A stretch of 64,000 nucleotides of DNA from Mycolicibacterium peregrinum. Its GTDB lineage: Bacteria > Actinomycetota > Actinomycetes > Mycobacteriales > Mycobacteriaceae. How positions within the stretch are numbered: the first letter of the stretch is position 1; every line of letters starts with the position of its first letter. The translations under genes were made by a program, and so were the position numbers. Under the pieces are notes generated by a model. That model saw only the letters and a program-made list of their open reading frames with translations. It ran no database searches and was not told the DNA's origin. This document shows positions 9,822 to 17,947 of this stretch, in pieces. Location: assembly GCF_001665625.1 (NCBI RefSeq), contig NZ_LZSY01000116.1, forward strand, positions 1-64,000, in the 5' to 3' direction.

Positions 9822-10369
9822 CGCCGACTCCTGCGCTCAAGGAGTGGAGCGCGGCCGTGCACGCGCTGCTCGACGGTCGACAGACCGTGCTGCTGCGCAA
9901 GGGTGGCATCCACGAAAAGCGGTTCTCGGTCGCCGCACCGGAATTCGTGCTGTTCCCGACGATTGCGCACAGCCACGCCGAACGGGTGCGCCTCGAACAC
10001 CATGACCTGCTCGCTGAGGCGTCCGCCGACAGCACCCAGGAGACCGTGACGGTTCGAGCCGGAGCGAAAGTTGTTGCCGCTGTGGAGGTCGACCGTCCCG
10101 CGTCGATCGACGACCTGGCCGACCTGCACATCTGGACCGCAGAATCGGTGCGGGCCGACCGCCTCGATTTCCGCCCCAAACACCGCCTGACCATCCTGGT
10201 CGTCCAGGTGGCCCCGTTGCGCACGCCGATTCAGCTGATCCGCACCCCCGAGTTCGCAGGATGCAAGAGCTGGGTCGACCTTGCGGTGCAGGCGGACTGG
10301 GGCCCGCCGGTGCACGACGACGCGATGTTGCGTGATGTCGCCGAGCGGGTGCGAACCTCAGTCGGCTGA
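9818..10369 (+). CDS. DUF1802 family protein
   Basis: A 183-residue protein with LKEWSAAVHALLDGRQTVLLRKGGIHE at residues 6-32, the hallmark of DUF1802, a family of unknown function. GTG 9818 overlaps the DUF2277 stop by 4 bp. Its 3' end overlaps the convergent CocE-like gene by 12 bp, leaving no room for a classical terminator. There is no signal peptide or membrane segment. Function unknown. Confidence 0.8.
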   Translation: MTPTPALKEWSAAVHALLDGRQTVLLRKGGIHEKRFSVAAPEFVLFPTIAHSHAERVRLEHHDLLAEASADSTQETVTVRAGAKVVAAVEVDRPASIDDLADLHIWTAESVRADRLDFRPKHRLTILVVQVAPLRTPIQLIRTPEFAGCKSWVDLAVQADWGPPVHDDAMLRDVAERVRTSVG

Positions 10370-12001
10370 GGGCGGCACCGGGCCGGCAGGCAACACCACC
10401 CGCGACACCCCGCCCTGTCCGTGATGCACGGTATGGGTGGCCGGCACCAGCTGGGAACCGGAGATCGGCGGCTCGGCGGTGCCCAGGTTACGGGCGAAGC
10501 GTGGATGTGAACCGCCGGCGATCAGCAGTCGGATCCGTGACCCCGCGGGGAAGCGGTGTGCGACGGCGTCGAGCTCGAGCCGAACCGGTCCGGTGTGATC
10601 ATTCAACCGGAGGAAACCGTCGGACACGTTGCGGGACCGGCCTTTTGCGTCCACCTCACTGATCCGGACGAAGATGTCGTGATGTGGGTTGTCGCAGCTG
10701 TGTGCCAGCTCGACGACCGGGTTTCCGGCCACATACAGATCGGCAGGAAGCGGATCGCCGGTGAACGTCAGCACATCGTCGCGCCGGGCCAGTCGAGTGT
10801 CGTCGCGGTATCCGCCGGCCGCGGCTAGCAGCCGGCCGCCGACGGTGGGCGTGGGGTCGGCGGGGTCATAGGTGAACGACGACGGCGGGGCGGTGTGCGG
10901 CGGAGCGCTGTCGGTCAGTCGACCCGTCGGCTGCAGGAACAACTCGTGCTCCGGCATGGCCGGCGGCCAGTCGGCCAGCTCCACCCAGCCGCGCCCGTTG
11001 ACATGGATCCGGACGGTGCTGCGGGTGGTCTCGCCGTGGCCGGCCAGGTGGGCGCCCAGCCAGTCCAGCGATTCGCCGACCACGGTGGTGAGCCCCTTGG
11101 TCATCAGCTGTGTGTGAGTCCACGGACCGACCGTCAATGCCACCGGGACACCGCGCCGGTGCAGCTGCTCGTACTGCTCCAAGGTTTGGTCCAGGAACAG
11201 GTCCTGCCATCCACTGAGCAGCAGGATGGGTACCTCGGCCTGCTGCAATGCGTCGTCGAACCGCAACAGGTCCCAGAACGGATCGTCGCGTTCGGGATGC
11301 TCCAGCCAGGATTCGTACCACGGTGCGCCCGTGCCCAGCAGCTGACGGCCGGCTGCACCCATGGGTAGGCCGGCGGTCGCCTTGGCGAGCTCGGCGGGCC
11401 CGCGCAGCTGCCGCGACAGGGCCTGCACCACGCCGGGCTCCTCCTGGCGGGCGACCATCGCACTCCAGCCGAGGAAGTCGTTGAGGGAGAACGATCCGGT
11501 GCCCCAGGAGGATGCGCTGAAGTCGTGCGGGCCGACGGTGATGACGGCGGCCTTCATCTCCGGCGGCGGATCGGCCAGCAGCGCCCACTGGGTGAAGCCG
11601 AGGTAGGACAGGCCCACAGTGGCGAACGAGCCGGTGAACCACGGCTGGTCGCGCAGCCAAGCCACGGTGTCGGCGCCGTCGGCCATTTCGTGGACCATCG
11701 GTGTGAATTGCCCGCCTGAGCCGAACGTGCCGCGCACACTCTGCAGCACCACGTGGTAGCCGCGAGCCGCATACACCTGGGCGAAAAGGGGTGAGAACGG
11801 GAAGCGTCGGCCGTAGGGCCCGCGCACCAGGAGAGTGCCCGCGGGACTGTCGGTGACGGGTGCGTAGTGATCGGCGATCAGCTCGACCCCGTCGCGCATC
11901 GGCACCCGCAGCCCGTGCTGCACTGTGAAGTCGGTCGTGTGCGGCGGCAGACCCAGAACTTTGCTGACCGCCTTACCGGCGTACCGGCGGAACTTGCTCA
12001 C
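10358..12001 (-). CDS. CocE/NonD-family serine hydrolase
   Basis: A 547-residue enzyme with an alpha/beta-hydrolase domain and a C-terminal jelly-roll (PepX_C) domain. The nucleophile elbow is GLSYLG (FATVGLSYLGFTQW, near residue 135). The early segment VPMRDGVELIADHYAP is typical of the CocE/NonD (X-Pro dipeptidyl-peptidase) group, which hydrolyses esters or acyl-peptide bonds. The M. tuberculosis counterpart is Rv2800, and the next gene resembles Rv2799, so the pair is syntenic. No signal peptide is evident. The substrate is unknown. Confidence 0.87.
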   Translation of the reverse strand: MSKFRRYAGKAVSKVLGLPPHTTDFTVQHGLRVPMRDGVELIADHYAPVTDSPAGTLLVRGPYGRRFPFSPLFAQVYAARGYHVVLQSVRGTFGSGGQFTPMVHEMADGADTVAWLRDQPWFTGSFATVGLSYLGFTQWALLADPPPEMKAAVITVGPHDFSASSWGTGSFSLNDFLGWSAMVARQEEPGVVQALSRQLRGPAELAKATAGLPMGAAGRQLLGTGAPWYESWLEHPERDDPFWDLLRFDDALQQAEVPILLLSGWQDLFLDQTLEQYEQLHRRGVPVALTVGPWTHTQLMTKGLTTVVGESLDWLGAHLAGHGETTRSTVRIHVNGRGWVELADWPPAMPEHELFLQPTGRLTDSAPPHTAPPSSFTYDPADPTPTVGGRLLAAAGGYRDDTRLARRDDVLTFTGDPLPADLYVAGNPVVELAHSCDNPHHDIFVRISEVDAKGRSRNVSDGFLRLNDHTGPVRLELDAVAHRFPAGSRIRLLIAGGSHPRFARNLGTAEPPISGSQLVPATHTVHHGQGGVSRVVLPAGPVPPSAD

Positions 12002-12049
12002 GCAACCAGGTTACGGATCGGCCGCCGCGGTGCTCGGACTCGGCGGCGC

Positions 12050-12646
12050 TCAGAACTTGTAGTACGGCGCGAGTTCGTGGGCCCGCTGCAGGTTGACCTG
12101 CAGGCAGTCCGGCCGATCCGGGGAGTGGACCGGCGAGTAGAACAGCGACTGCTGGATGAGGCCGTAACTGGTCTTGAACGCGATCATGCAGGTGACCCAC
12201 CACCGATCGTTCCAGTCGGTCGGCTTCATGATCCAGTACTGCGCCGCGCGGTGACCGTTCACGTCCAACTCGACCGCATCGGCCGGAATGGTCTGCTCGT
12301 AGGTGCGCCAAACGAACGCCTCGACGGCCATCTGGTAATTGCCGGCGTCGTAGTGGCAGCGCAGGCTGTCCTCAGGCTCGGGCGGGGTGTAGGCCAGGCC
12401 GATCCGCTGGACCGCGTCGAACGGGATGTCATTGCACGGATCGAACGGTGAGGGGTCCGTGGTCTCGACGACCGGCCACTTGATCGTGGTGGACACGTTG
12501 GTCATCGGGAGGTCGGTGACGTCGAGTCGGAGCGGGCCCGAGTCTGCGCCTTGGGTCTGGTTCGGCTGCCACGCCACGAGCACCGCCGCAACCAACGCCG
12601 CAACCAGCCCTGTCGAAGCCGAAAGTAGGCGCAACTTGGCGGCCAT
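12050..12646 (-). CDS. Exported/membrane-anchored conserved protein (Rv2799-like)
   Basis: The 198-residue product starts MAAKLRLLSASTGLVAALVAAVLVAW, one N-terminal signal anchor or signal peptide, followed by an extracellular domain with paired Cys (FDPCND, RCHYD, TCMI, DCLQV) that resembles mycobacterial DUF3558-like proteins. ATG 12646 was chosen over a longer start because GAGGGGG lies just upstream and the hydrophobic segment then sits at the N-terminus. It is upstream of, and on the same strand as, the CocE-like gene (48-bp gap). A KstR-like dyad lies 86 bp upstream. Function unknown. Confidence 0.75.
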   Translation of the reverse strand: MAAKLRLLSASTGLVAALVAAVLVAWQPNQTQGADSGPLRLDVTDLPMTNVSTTIKWPVVETTDPSPFDPCNDIPFDAVQRIGLAYTPPEPEDSLRCHYDAGNYQMAVEAFVWRTYEQTIPADAVELDVNGHRAAQYWIMKPTDWNDRWWVTCMIAFKTSYGLIQQSLFYSPVHSPDRPDCLQVNLQRAHELAPYYKF

Positions 12647-12731
12647 CACACCCCCTCGTAGTTTGGTGGCAAAACCGTTCCCCGGCTTGCGGGGAGTGTA
12701 GCGGTCTGTCGCGACGGACTCGACCATAAAC

Positions 12732-12745
12732 GAGAACCTGTTCTA
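12732..12745. promoter_or_regulatory. KstR-like operator
   Basis: GAGAACCTGTTCTA matches the KstR consensus TNNAACNNGTTNNA at all fixed positions except the first, with perfect AGAAC/GTTCT arms. KstR is the TetR-type repressor of mycobacterial sterol catabolism. The site lies in the divergent gap between the Rv2799-like gene and pptH, so either or both could be controlled. Confidence 0.45.
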
Positions 12746-12805
12746 GTTGTCAACGGCCTGCTGTCGCGCCGCCCGGTTAGGCTGGTCCGTTGTGGTGGTG
12801 CAACT

Positions 12806-13768
12806 GTGATGATTGATCACGAATCAAGGGACCGGCAGCCGGTTCTGTGGGCGATCAGCGACCTGCATACCGGTCACAACGGGAACAAGCCGGTGACCGA
12901 GTCGCTGTATCCGGCCTCGCCGGACGACTGGCTGATCGTCGCGGGTGATGTCGGGGAGCGCACCGATGAGATCAGATGGGCTCTGGACCTGCTGCGCAAG
13001 CGGTTCGCGAAAGTCATCTGGGTTCCGGGCAACCACGAACTGTGGACCACAAACAAGGACCCGATGCAGATCTTCGGCCGGTCCCGCTATGACTATCTGG
13101 TCGACATGTGCGACCAGATGGGTGTCATCACTCCCGAGCACCCGTTCCCGGTGTGGACCGAACAGGGCGGCCCGGCCACGATCGTGCCGATGTTCCTGCT
13201 CTACGACTACACCTTCCTGCCCGAGGGAGCCTCGAACAAGGCCGAGGGGTTGGCCATCGCCCGGGACCGGAACGTCGTCGGCACCGATGAGTTCCTGTTG
13301 TCCAGTGAGCCCTACGCGACCCGCGACGCCTGGTGTCGTGAACGGGTGGCGGCCACCCGCAAGCGACTCGAAGACCTGGACTGGATGACCCCGACGGTTC
13401 AGGTCAACCACTTTCCGATGGTCCGAGAACCCTGCGATGCGATGTTCTATCCGGAGTTCTCGTTGTGGTGCGGTACGACGGCCACCAGGGACTGGCACAC
13501 CCGCTACAACGCGATCTGCTCGGTATACGGCCATCTGCACATCCCACGCACCACGTGGTACGACGACGTGCGCTTCGAAGAGGTTTCGGTCGGCTATCCG
13601 CGGGAGTGGCGTCGCCGCAAGCCCTTCCGTTGGCTGCGCCAGATCCTGCCCGACCCCAACTACACGCCCGGGTATCTCAACGAGTTCGGCGGACACTTCC
13701 AGATCACGGCCGAGATGCGAGCCCACGCACAGCAGATGCAGGAGCGCATCAAGGCGAGGCGCGTATGA
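12806..13768 (+). CDS. pptH: Metallophosphoesterase, 4'-phosphopantetheinyl hydrolase PptH
   Basis: The 320-residue calcineurin-like phosphoesterase has metal motifs ISDLHTGHNG (near residue 17), AGDVGER, GNHELW and a late YGHLHIPRT. Its M. tuberculosis counterpart Rv2795c, also directly upstream of pptT, removes phosphopantetheine from acyl carrier proteins and so opposes PptT. The start is GTG 12806 or the adjacent ATG 12809. Its TGA overlaps the pptT ATG by 4 bp, so the opposing enzymes are translationally coupled. A TAGGCT -10 lies at 12778-12783. Identity rests on motif set plus synteny. Confidence 0.88.
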   Translation: MMIDHESRDRQPVLWAISDLHTGHNGNKPVTESLYPASPDDWLIVAGDVGERTDEIRWALDLLRKRFAKVIWVPGNHELWTTNKDPMQIFGRSRYDYLVDMCDQMGVITPEHPFPVWTEQGGPATIVPMFLLYDYTFLPEGASNKAEGLAIARDRNVVGTDEFLLSSEPYATRDAWCRERVAATRKRLEDLDWMTPTVQVNHFPMVREPCDAMFYPEFSLWCGTTATRDWHTRYNAICSVYGHLHIPRTTWYDDVRFEEVSVGYPREWRRRKPFRWLRQILPDPNYTPGYLNEFGGHFQITAEMRAHAQQMQERIKARRV

Positions 13769-14439
13769 GCGGCACGTTGTTGGGGCAGGTGCTGCCTGAT
13801 ATGCCGGAAAAGCTCGCGGCGGCCGAGATGTACGACGACCCGCCGGGTCTGACGGCGCTTCCGGAGGAGGCGGAACTGGTGGCCCGTGCGGTGGCCAAGC
13901 GGCGTAACGAGTTCACCACGGTGCGCTACTGCGCCCGCCAGGCGTTGGGCGAGCTGGGCGTGGGTCCGGTCCCGATCCTGAAGGGGGACAAGGGCGAGCC
14001 GTGCTGGCCCGACGGCATCGTCGGTAGCCTGACGCACTGTCAGGGCTTTCGCGGGGCGGTGGTCGGCCGGGTCGGCGGTGTCCGCTCCGTCGGCATCGAC
14101 GCCGAACCGCACGACGTGCTACCCGACGGGGTGCTGGGCGCCATCTCCCTGCCGTTGGAGCGCTCCGAGCTGGGTGGGCTGCCCGACGGTTTGCACTGGG
14201 ACCGAATCCTGTTCTGCGCCAAGGAGGCTACCTACAAGGCGTGGTACCCGTTGACCCATCGCTGGCTCGGGTTCGAAGATGCCCACATCACGTTCGGGGT
14301 GGACGGGTCGGGCACCGCCGGAACATTCCGCTCCCAGATCCTCATCGACCCGGCCGCCGAACACGGGCCGCCGCTGACCGCACTCGACGGCCGCTGGTCG
14401 GTGCGCGACGGCGTCACGTTGACGGCGATCGTGCTGTGA
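13765..14439 (+). CDS. pptT: 4'-phosphopantetheinyl transferase PptT
   Basis: PptT transfers phosphopantetheine from CoA to carrier proteins of mycolic acid, phthiocerol and siderophore synthases and is essential in mycobacteria. The 224-residue Sfp-type product has the Mg-binding VGIDAEP (near residue 111) and the late [15 protein letters not shown] motif (WxxKExxxK-like) with the substrate-contact lysines. ATG 13765 overlaps the pptH stop and its own TGA overlaps the truB GTG, so pptH-pptT-truB form one coupled operon, as in M. tuberculosis. Confidence 0.95.
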   Translation: MSGTLLGQVLPDMPEKLAAAEMYDDPPGLTALPEEAELVARAVAKRRNEFTTVRYCARQALGELGVGPVPILKGDKGEPCWPDGIVGSLTHCQGFRGAVVGRVGGVRSVGIDAEPHDVLPDGVLGAISLPLERSELGGLPDGLHWDRILFCAKEATYKAWYPLTHRWLGFEDAHITFGVDGSGTAGTFRSQILIDPAAEHGPPLTALDGRWSVRDGVTLTAIVL

Positions 14440-15329
14440 GCCGACCGGTTCCGGACCCCGGCTTGGTGATCGTCGACAAGCCGGCCGGAATGACCAGTCA
14501 TGACGTGGTGGGGCGGTGCCGGCGACTGTTCGGCACCCGCAAGGTCGGTCACGCAGGCACGCTCGACCCGATGGCCACCGGTGTGCTGGTGGTGGGGATC
14601 GAACGCGCCACCAAGATCCTCGGCCTGCTCACCGCTACCGACAAGTCGTATTCGGCAACGATCCGGCTGGGACAGACCACCACGACCGAAGATGCCGAAG
14701 GTGAAGTGCTGCAGTCGGTCTCAGCTGCGAGCGTGACCGATGAGCAGATCGAAGCCGCCGTCGCGACGCTGCGCGGCGACATCGAGCAGGTGCCCTCGGC
14801 GGTGAGCGCCATCAAGGTCGGCGGTCAGCGGGCCTACAAGCTGGCACGTGAGGGGCAGACTGTCGAGTTGGCCGCCCGGCCCGTACGCATCGGCCGGTTC
14901 GAGGTACTCGCCGTCCGGCGGGTGGACGACTTCGTCGACGTTGATGTCGAGGTGGACTGTTCCTCGGGCACCTATATCCGCGCCCTGGCTCGCGATGTCG
15001 GTGTGGCACTGGGTGTTGGTGGGCATCTGACGGCCCTGCGGCGCACCAAGGTCGGTCGGTACGGCCTCGACGAGGCCCGCACCCTGGACGAGCTCGCAGA
15101 GGAAGCGCGGCTGAGCTACTCGCTCGACGAGGCCTGCCTGGTCGGTTTTCCGCGCCGCGACCTGACCGACGCGGAAACCGAGGACACCCGGCACGGCCGG
15201 GCGCTGACCCCCGCCGGGATCGACGGAGTCTACGCTGCCACCGCGCCCGACGGGCGGGTCATCGCACTGCTGCAGGACGGCACGTCGCGCACCAAGAACG
15301 TCGTGGTGCTCCGGCCGGCGACGCTGTAG
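14436..15329 (+). CDS. truB: tRNA pseudouridine(55) synthase TruB
   Basis: TruB converts U55 to pseudouridine in the T-loop of tRNAs. The 297-residue protein begins [25 protein letters not shown] and carries the catalytic Asp in [13 protein letters not shown] near residue 47, plus the C-terminal PUA-like domain. GTG 14436 overlaps the pptT stop by 4 bp and gives the usual family length. The separation of truB from infB/rbfA is normal for mycobacteria. Confidence 0.96.
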   Translation: MSRPVPDPGLVIVDKPAGMTSHDVVGRCRRLFGTRKVGHAGTLDPMATGVLVVGIERATKILGLLTATDKSYSATIRLGQTTTTEDAEGEVLQSVSAASVTDEQIEAAVATLRGDIEQVPSAVSAIKVGGQRAYKLAREGQTVELAARPVRIGRFEVLAVRRVDDFVDVDVEVDCSSGTYIRALARDVGVALGVGGHLTALRRTKVGRYGLDEARTLDELAEEARLSYSLDEACLVGFPRRDLTDAETEDTRHGRALTPAGIDGVYAATAPDGRVIALLQDGTSRTKNVVVLRPATL

Positions 15330-15350
15330 GTGACTGTTGCGACGCTACAT

Positions 15351-15369
15351 GCAATCAAGTCGGTATGTT
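15351..15369. promoter_or_regulatory. Putative TetR operator A (upstream of its own gene)
   Basis: The 19 bp GCAATCAAGTCGGTATGTT resembles the site before ltp1 (16155-16172): GGTATGTT is identical and 6 of the 9 upstream bases agree. It lies about 30 bp upstream of the TAGGAT -10 of the TetR gene. Confidence 0.5.
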
Positions 15370-15380
15370 AGGTCCATGCT

Positions 15381-15405
15381 GACCATTACCCTGGTCGGCT
15401 AGGAT
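15381..15405 (+). promoter_or_regulatory. TetR promoter with GACCA/TGGTC dyad
   Basis: GACCATTACCCTGGTC (15381-15396) is a perfect 5-bp inverted repeat with a 6-bp spacer, sitting where the spacer of the promoter should be. The -10 TAGGAT (15400-15405) follows and is 7 nt from the ATG, so the mRNA is probably leaderless and the dyad would block polymerase. Confidence 0.5.
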
Positions 15406-15412
15406 TCGGGCG

Positions 15413-16063
15413 ATGTCAGCAGTGGTCAACGGGCAGGCCAAGCGGCGCACGCAGGCTGAGCGCAGCGCTGCGATGCGGACGCGCCTGCTGGATGCCACGG
15501 TTGAGTGCCTAGTCACCTACGGCTACGCGGGCACCACCACGCAGCGGGTCGCAGAGGTCGCGGGCGTCACGCGCGGCGCCCAGGTGCACCACTTCCGGTC
15601 CAAGGAAGACCTGGTGGTGGCGGCGATCGAGCACTTGGCCGAGCAGCGAGTCCAGGCCGCGGTTCGTGATCTCGGGCGAGCGGCCGGCAGTCCGGATGCG
15701 GTGTCGACGATGCTGGACTACCTCTGGGAATCGCATCAAGGTCCGATTTTCGTTGCCACGCTGGAACTCTGGGTGGCAGCTCGCACCGACGCGGTGCTGG
15801 CGGCGCAGATCGAGCGCGTCGAGCCGATCGTCAACGGTGCGCTGATCGCAGCATTGGCGCAACTGGTGCCGGACCGGGCTGCGCAAAAAGAACTGCGAGA
15901 CCTGGCGTATACCGCCATGGACGCACTGCGGGGGATTCTGTTGTCCAGTTTCGCCGACCGCAACCCGGAGCGCGCCAAGAAGCGCTGGGACCGGGTGTGC
16001 GTCCAGTTGCGCGGCATGCTCACCGAAGCTCTGGGTGGCGAAACCCTGAGCGTCGACAACTGA
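15413..16063 (+). CDS. TetR-family regulator of the ltp1 cluster
   Basis: A 216-residue TetR protein: N-terminal helix-turn-helix (TTTQRVAEVAGVTRGAQVHHFRSKEDLV, residues ~41-68) and a helical ligand-binding domain. It lies directly upstream of the eight-gene beta-oxidation operon, same strand, with 139 bp between its stop and ltp1. Similar dyads precede both its own gene and ltp1, so it is the likely local repressor, probably released by an acyl-CoA or acid. No Shine-Dalgarno is seen and the -10 is 7 nt away (leaderless). Confidence 0.88.
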   Translation: MSAVVNGQAKRRTQAERSAAMRTRLLDATVECLVTYGYAGTTTQRVAEVAGVTRGAQVHHFRSKEDLVVAAIEHLAEQRVQAAVRDLGRAAGSPDAVSTMLDYLWESHQGPIFVATLELWVAARTDAVLAAQIERVEPIVNGALIAALAQLVPDRAAQKELRDLAYTAMDALRGILLSSFADRNPERAKKRWDRVCVQLRGMLTEALGGETLSVDN

Positions 16064-16154
16064 CCGCAGACTCCACTTCTAACGAGCCTTCGGTCTCTCC
16101 ACCTGCCATCTTCTGGTGAACCTCGGACGGTCCAGCAGACCCTCTTGTTAAGAT

Positions 16155-16172
16155 ACAAACCAGTTGGTATGT
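16155..16172. promoter_or_regulatory. Putative TetR operator B (upstream of ltp1)
   Basis: ACAAACCAGTTGGTATGT is an 18-bp dyad: ACA-N-ACCA pairs with TGGT-N-TGT around GT. It ends 30 bp before the ltp1 ATG and directly follows a possible -10 TAAGAT (16149-16154). It shares sequence with operator A. Confidence 0.55.
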
Positions 16173-16202
16173 TTCTGACATCGCACAGAAAGTGAGGGTT
16201 TG

Positions 16203-17408
16203 ATGCCCAACAAGGTGTATGTGATCGGTGTCGGGATGACGAAGTTCGAGAAGCCCGGCCACCGGACCAACGACGACGGGTCGGCGTGGGATTACCCGGA
16301 TATGGCTCGCGAATCTGGCTCGAAAGCATTGGCGGACGCGGGGATTGACTACCGCGAGATTCAGGAGGCCTACGTCGGCTACGTCTATGGGGAATCGACC
16401 TCAGGGCAGCGGGCCGTCTACGAACTCGGGATGACAGGTCTTCCGATCGTCAACGTGAACAACAACTGTTCGACTGGATCCACCGCGTTGTATCTCGCGG
16501 CCCGCGCGGTGCGCAGCGGCATGGCTGACTGCGCGCTGGCGCTCGGTTTCGAGAAGATGCAGCCCGGCTCCCTCGGGTCGACGTACGACGATCGCGAACA
16601 GCCGATGGCCAAGCATTTCCTGGCACTGGCCGAGATCTCCGAAGTGCTGTTTCCGCCGGCGCCCTGGATGTTCGGCGCTGCCGGGCGTGAACATATGAAG
16701 CAATACGGCTCCACCGCAGAGCATTTCGCCAAGATCGGTCACAAGAACCACAAGCACTCCGTGAACAACCCGTACGCGCAGTTCCAGGACGAGCACAGCC
16801 TCGACGACATCCTCGGTTCGCGGATGATCTACGACCCGCTGACCAAGCTGCAGTGCTCACCGACCTCTGATGGGTCCGGAGCGGCGATCCTGGCCAGCGA
16901 GGAGTTCGTCGACAAGCACGGACTGTCCGCCCAGGCCGTGGAGATCGTCGGTCAGGCAATGACCACCGATTTCGAGAACAGCTTCGACGGCACCTGTAAG
17001 GCATTGATCGGCCATCACATGAATGTCGCTGCCGCCCGGCAGGTTTACGACGAGTCCGGACTGGGGCCCGAAGATTTTCAGGTCATCGAACTGCACGACT
17101 GTTTCAGCGCCAACGAACTGCTGTTGTACGAGGCGTTGGGTCTGTGTGGCGAGGGGGAGGCGCCGAAGCTGATCGACAACGGCGACACCACCTATGGCGG
17201 GCGGTGGGTGGTCAATCCGTCCGGTGGGCTGATCTCGAAGGGCCATCCTCTCGGTGCCACCGGCCTGGCGCAATGCGCCGAACTCACCTGGCAACTGCGC
17301 GGCACCGCCGACAAACGTCAGGTCGACGGCGTCACCGCCGCGTTGCAACACAACATCGGCCTCGGCGGTGCCGCCGTCGTGACCGCTTACCAGCGCGCCG
17401 AGCGCTAG
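16203..17408 (+). CDS. ltp1: Lipid-transfer protein / thiolase-like Ltp1
   Basis: A 401-residue thiolase-superfamily protein of the SCP-x/Ltp group, identical in length to M. tuberculosis Ltp1 (Rv2790c). Cys89 in NNNCSTGS is the nucleophile equivalent and H348 in KGHPLGATG is the conserved thiolase His; [17 protein letters not shown] is family-typical. Such enzymes do thiolytic or retro-aldol C-C cleavage of acyl-CoAs. ATG 16203 has AGTGAGGG upstream. It is the first gene of the TetR-controlled operon. Known Ltp aldolases need a DUF35 partner; none is present here, which leaves thiolase or aldolase activity open. Confidence 0.9.
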   Translation: MPNKVYVIGVGMTKFEKPGHRTNDDGSAWDYPDMARESGSKALADAGIDYREIQEAYVGYVYGESTSGQRAVYELGMTGLPIVNVNNNCSTGSTALYLAARAVRSGMADCALALGFEKMQPGSLGSTYDDREQPMAKHFLALAEISEVLFPPAPWMFGAAGREHMKQYGSTAEHFAKIGHKNHKHSVNNPYAQFQDEHSLDDILGSRMIYDPLTKLQCSPTSDGSGAAILASEEFVDKHGLSAQAVEIVGQAMTTDFENSFDGTCKALIGHHMNVAAARQVYDESGLGPEDFQVIELHDCFSANELLLYEALGLCGEGEAPKLIDNGDTTYGGRWVVNPSGGLISKGHPLGATGLAQCAELTWQLRGTADKRQVDGVTAALQHNIGLGGAAVVTAYQRAER

Positions 17409-17419
17409 AGATTTCCTCC

Positions 17420-17479
17420 GCGAGCAGACGTGAAAGCGCCCGGTTCTACGGCATTTCGGGTGCGTACACGTCTGCTCGC
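17420..17479. repeat. Long hairpin with 13-bp perfect arms
   Basis: GCGAGCAGACGTG (17420-17432) is inversely repeated at 17467-17479 around 34 bp. It lies between ltp1 and the SRPBCC gene. From memory, similar GCGAGCAGACG/CGTCTGCTCGC dyads recur between genes in mycobacterial genomes. Inside an operon it may reduce downstream expression or protect the ltp1 mRNA end. Confidence 0.6.
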
Positions 17480-17506
17480 ACAACAAACAGTCAGGAGAAA
17501 CGAACA

Positions 17507-17947
17507 ATGGGACACATCGAAGCAACCCGTGACCTGACGGCCGGACCGGACGCACTGTGGGCGACCGTGTCCGATCCGCAGACCTGGGACAAGTGGTTCA
17601 CCGTCCACGACAAATGGCTCGAGGAGCCGCCGGCCACGTTGACCGCCGGGGCGAAGCTCAGCGCCAAGATCGTCATGCTGGGCATGGCGAACAAGATCGA
17701 CTGGACCATCGAATCCGTCGACGCACCCAACAGCCTCGTGCTTTCCGGCACCGGTATGGCCGGCGTGAAGGCGAAGTTCGCGTTCACCATCGACCCGATC
17801 GGCACCGGGTCCCGCTTCACCGTCAGTGGTGACTTCGAAGGCGCGCTCGTCAAGGGTGCGCTGGCAAAGGCCGTGGAGAAGGACGGTGTCAAGCAACTCG
17901 ACAAGAGCCTCGATGCGCTCGACGCGTTGGCATCGGCGGCGGCATGA
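17507..17947 (+). CDS. SRPBCC (START/Bet v1-like) family protein
   Basis: A 146-residue helix-grip protein with the SRPBCC start pattern (MGHIEATRDLTAGPDALWATVSDPQTWDKWF) and the long C-terminal helix. These proteins bind hydrophobic ligands; some act as cyclases or acyl carriers. CAGGAGAAA is a good ribosome-binding site. The stop overlaps the MaoC gene by 4 bp. Within this lipid-catabolic operon it may bind or present the substrate to Ltp1 or the MaoC hydratase; this is inferred. Confidence 0.78.
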   Translation: MGHIEATRDLTAGPDALWATVSDPQTWDKWFTVHDKWLEEPPATLTAGAKLSAKIVMLGMANKIDWTIESVDAPNSLVLSGTGMAGVKAKFAFTIDPIGTGSRFTVSGDFEGALVKGALAKAVEKDGVKQLDKSLDALDALASAAA

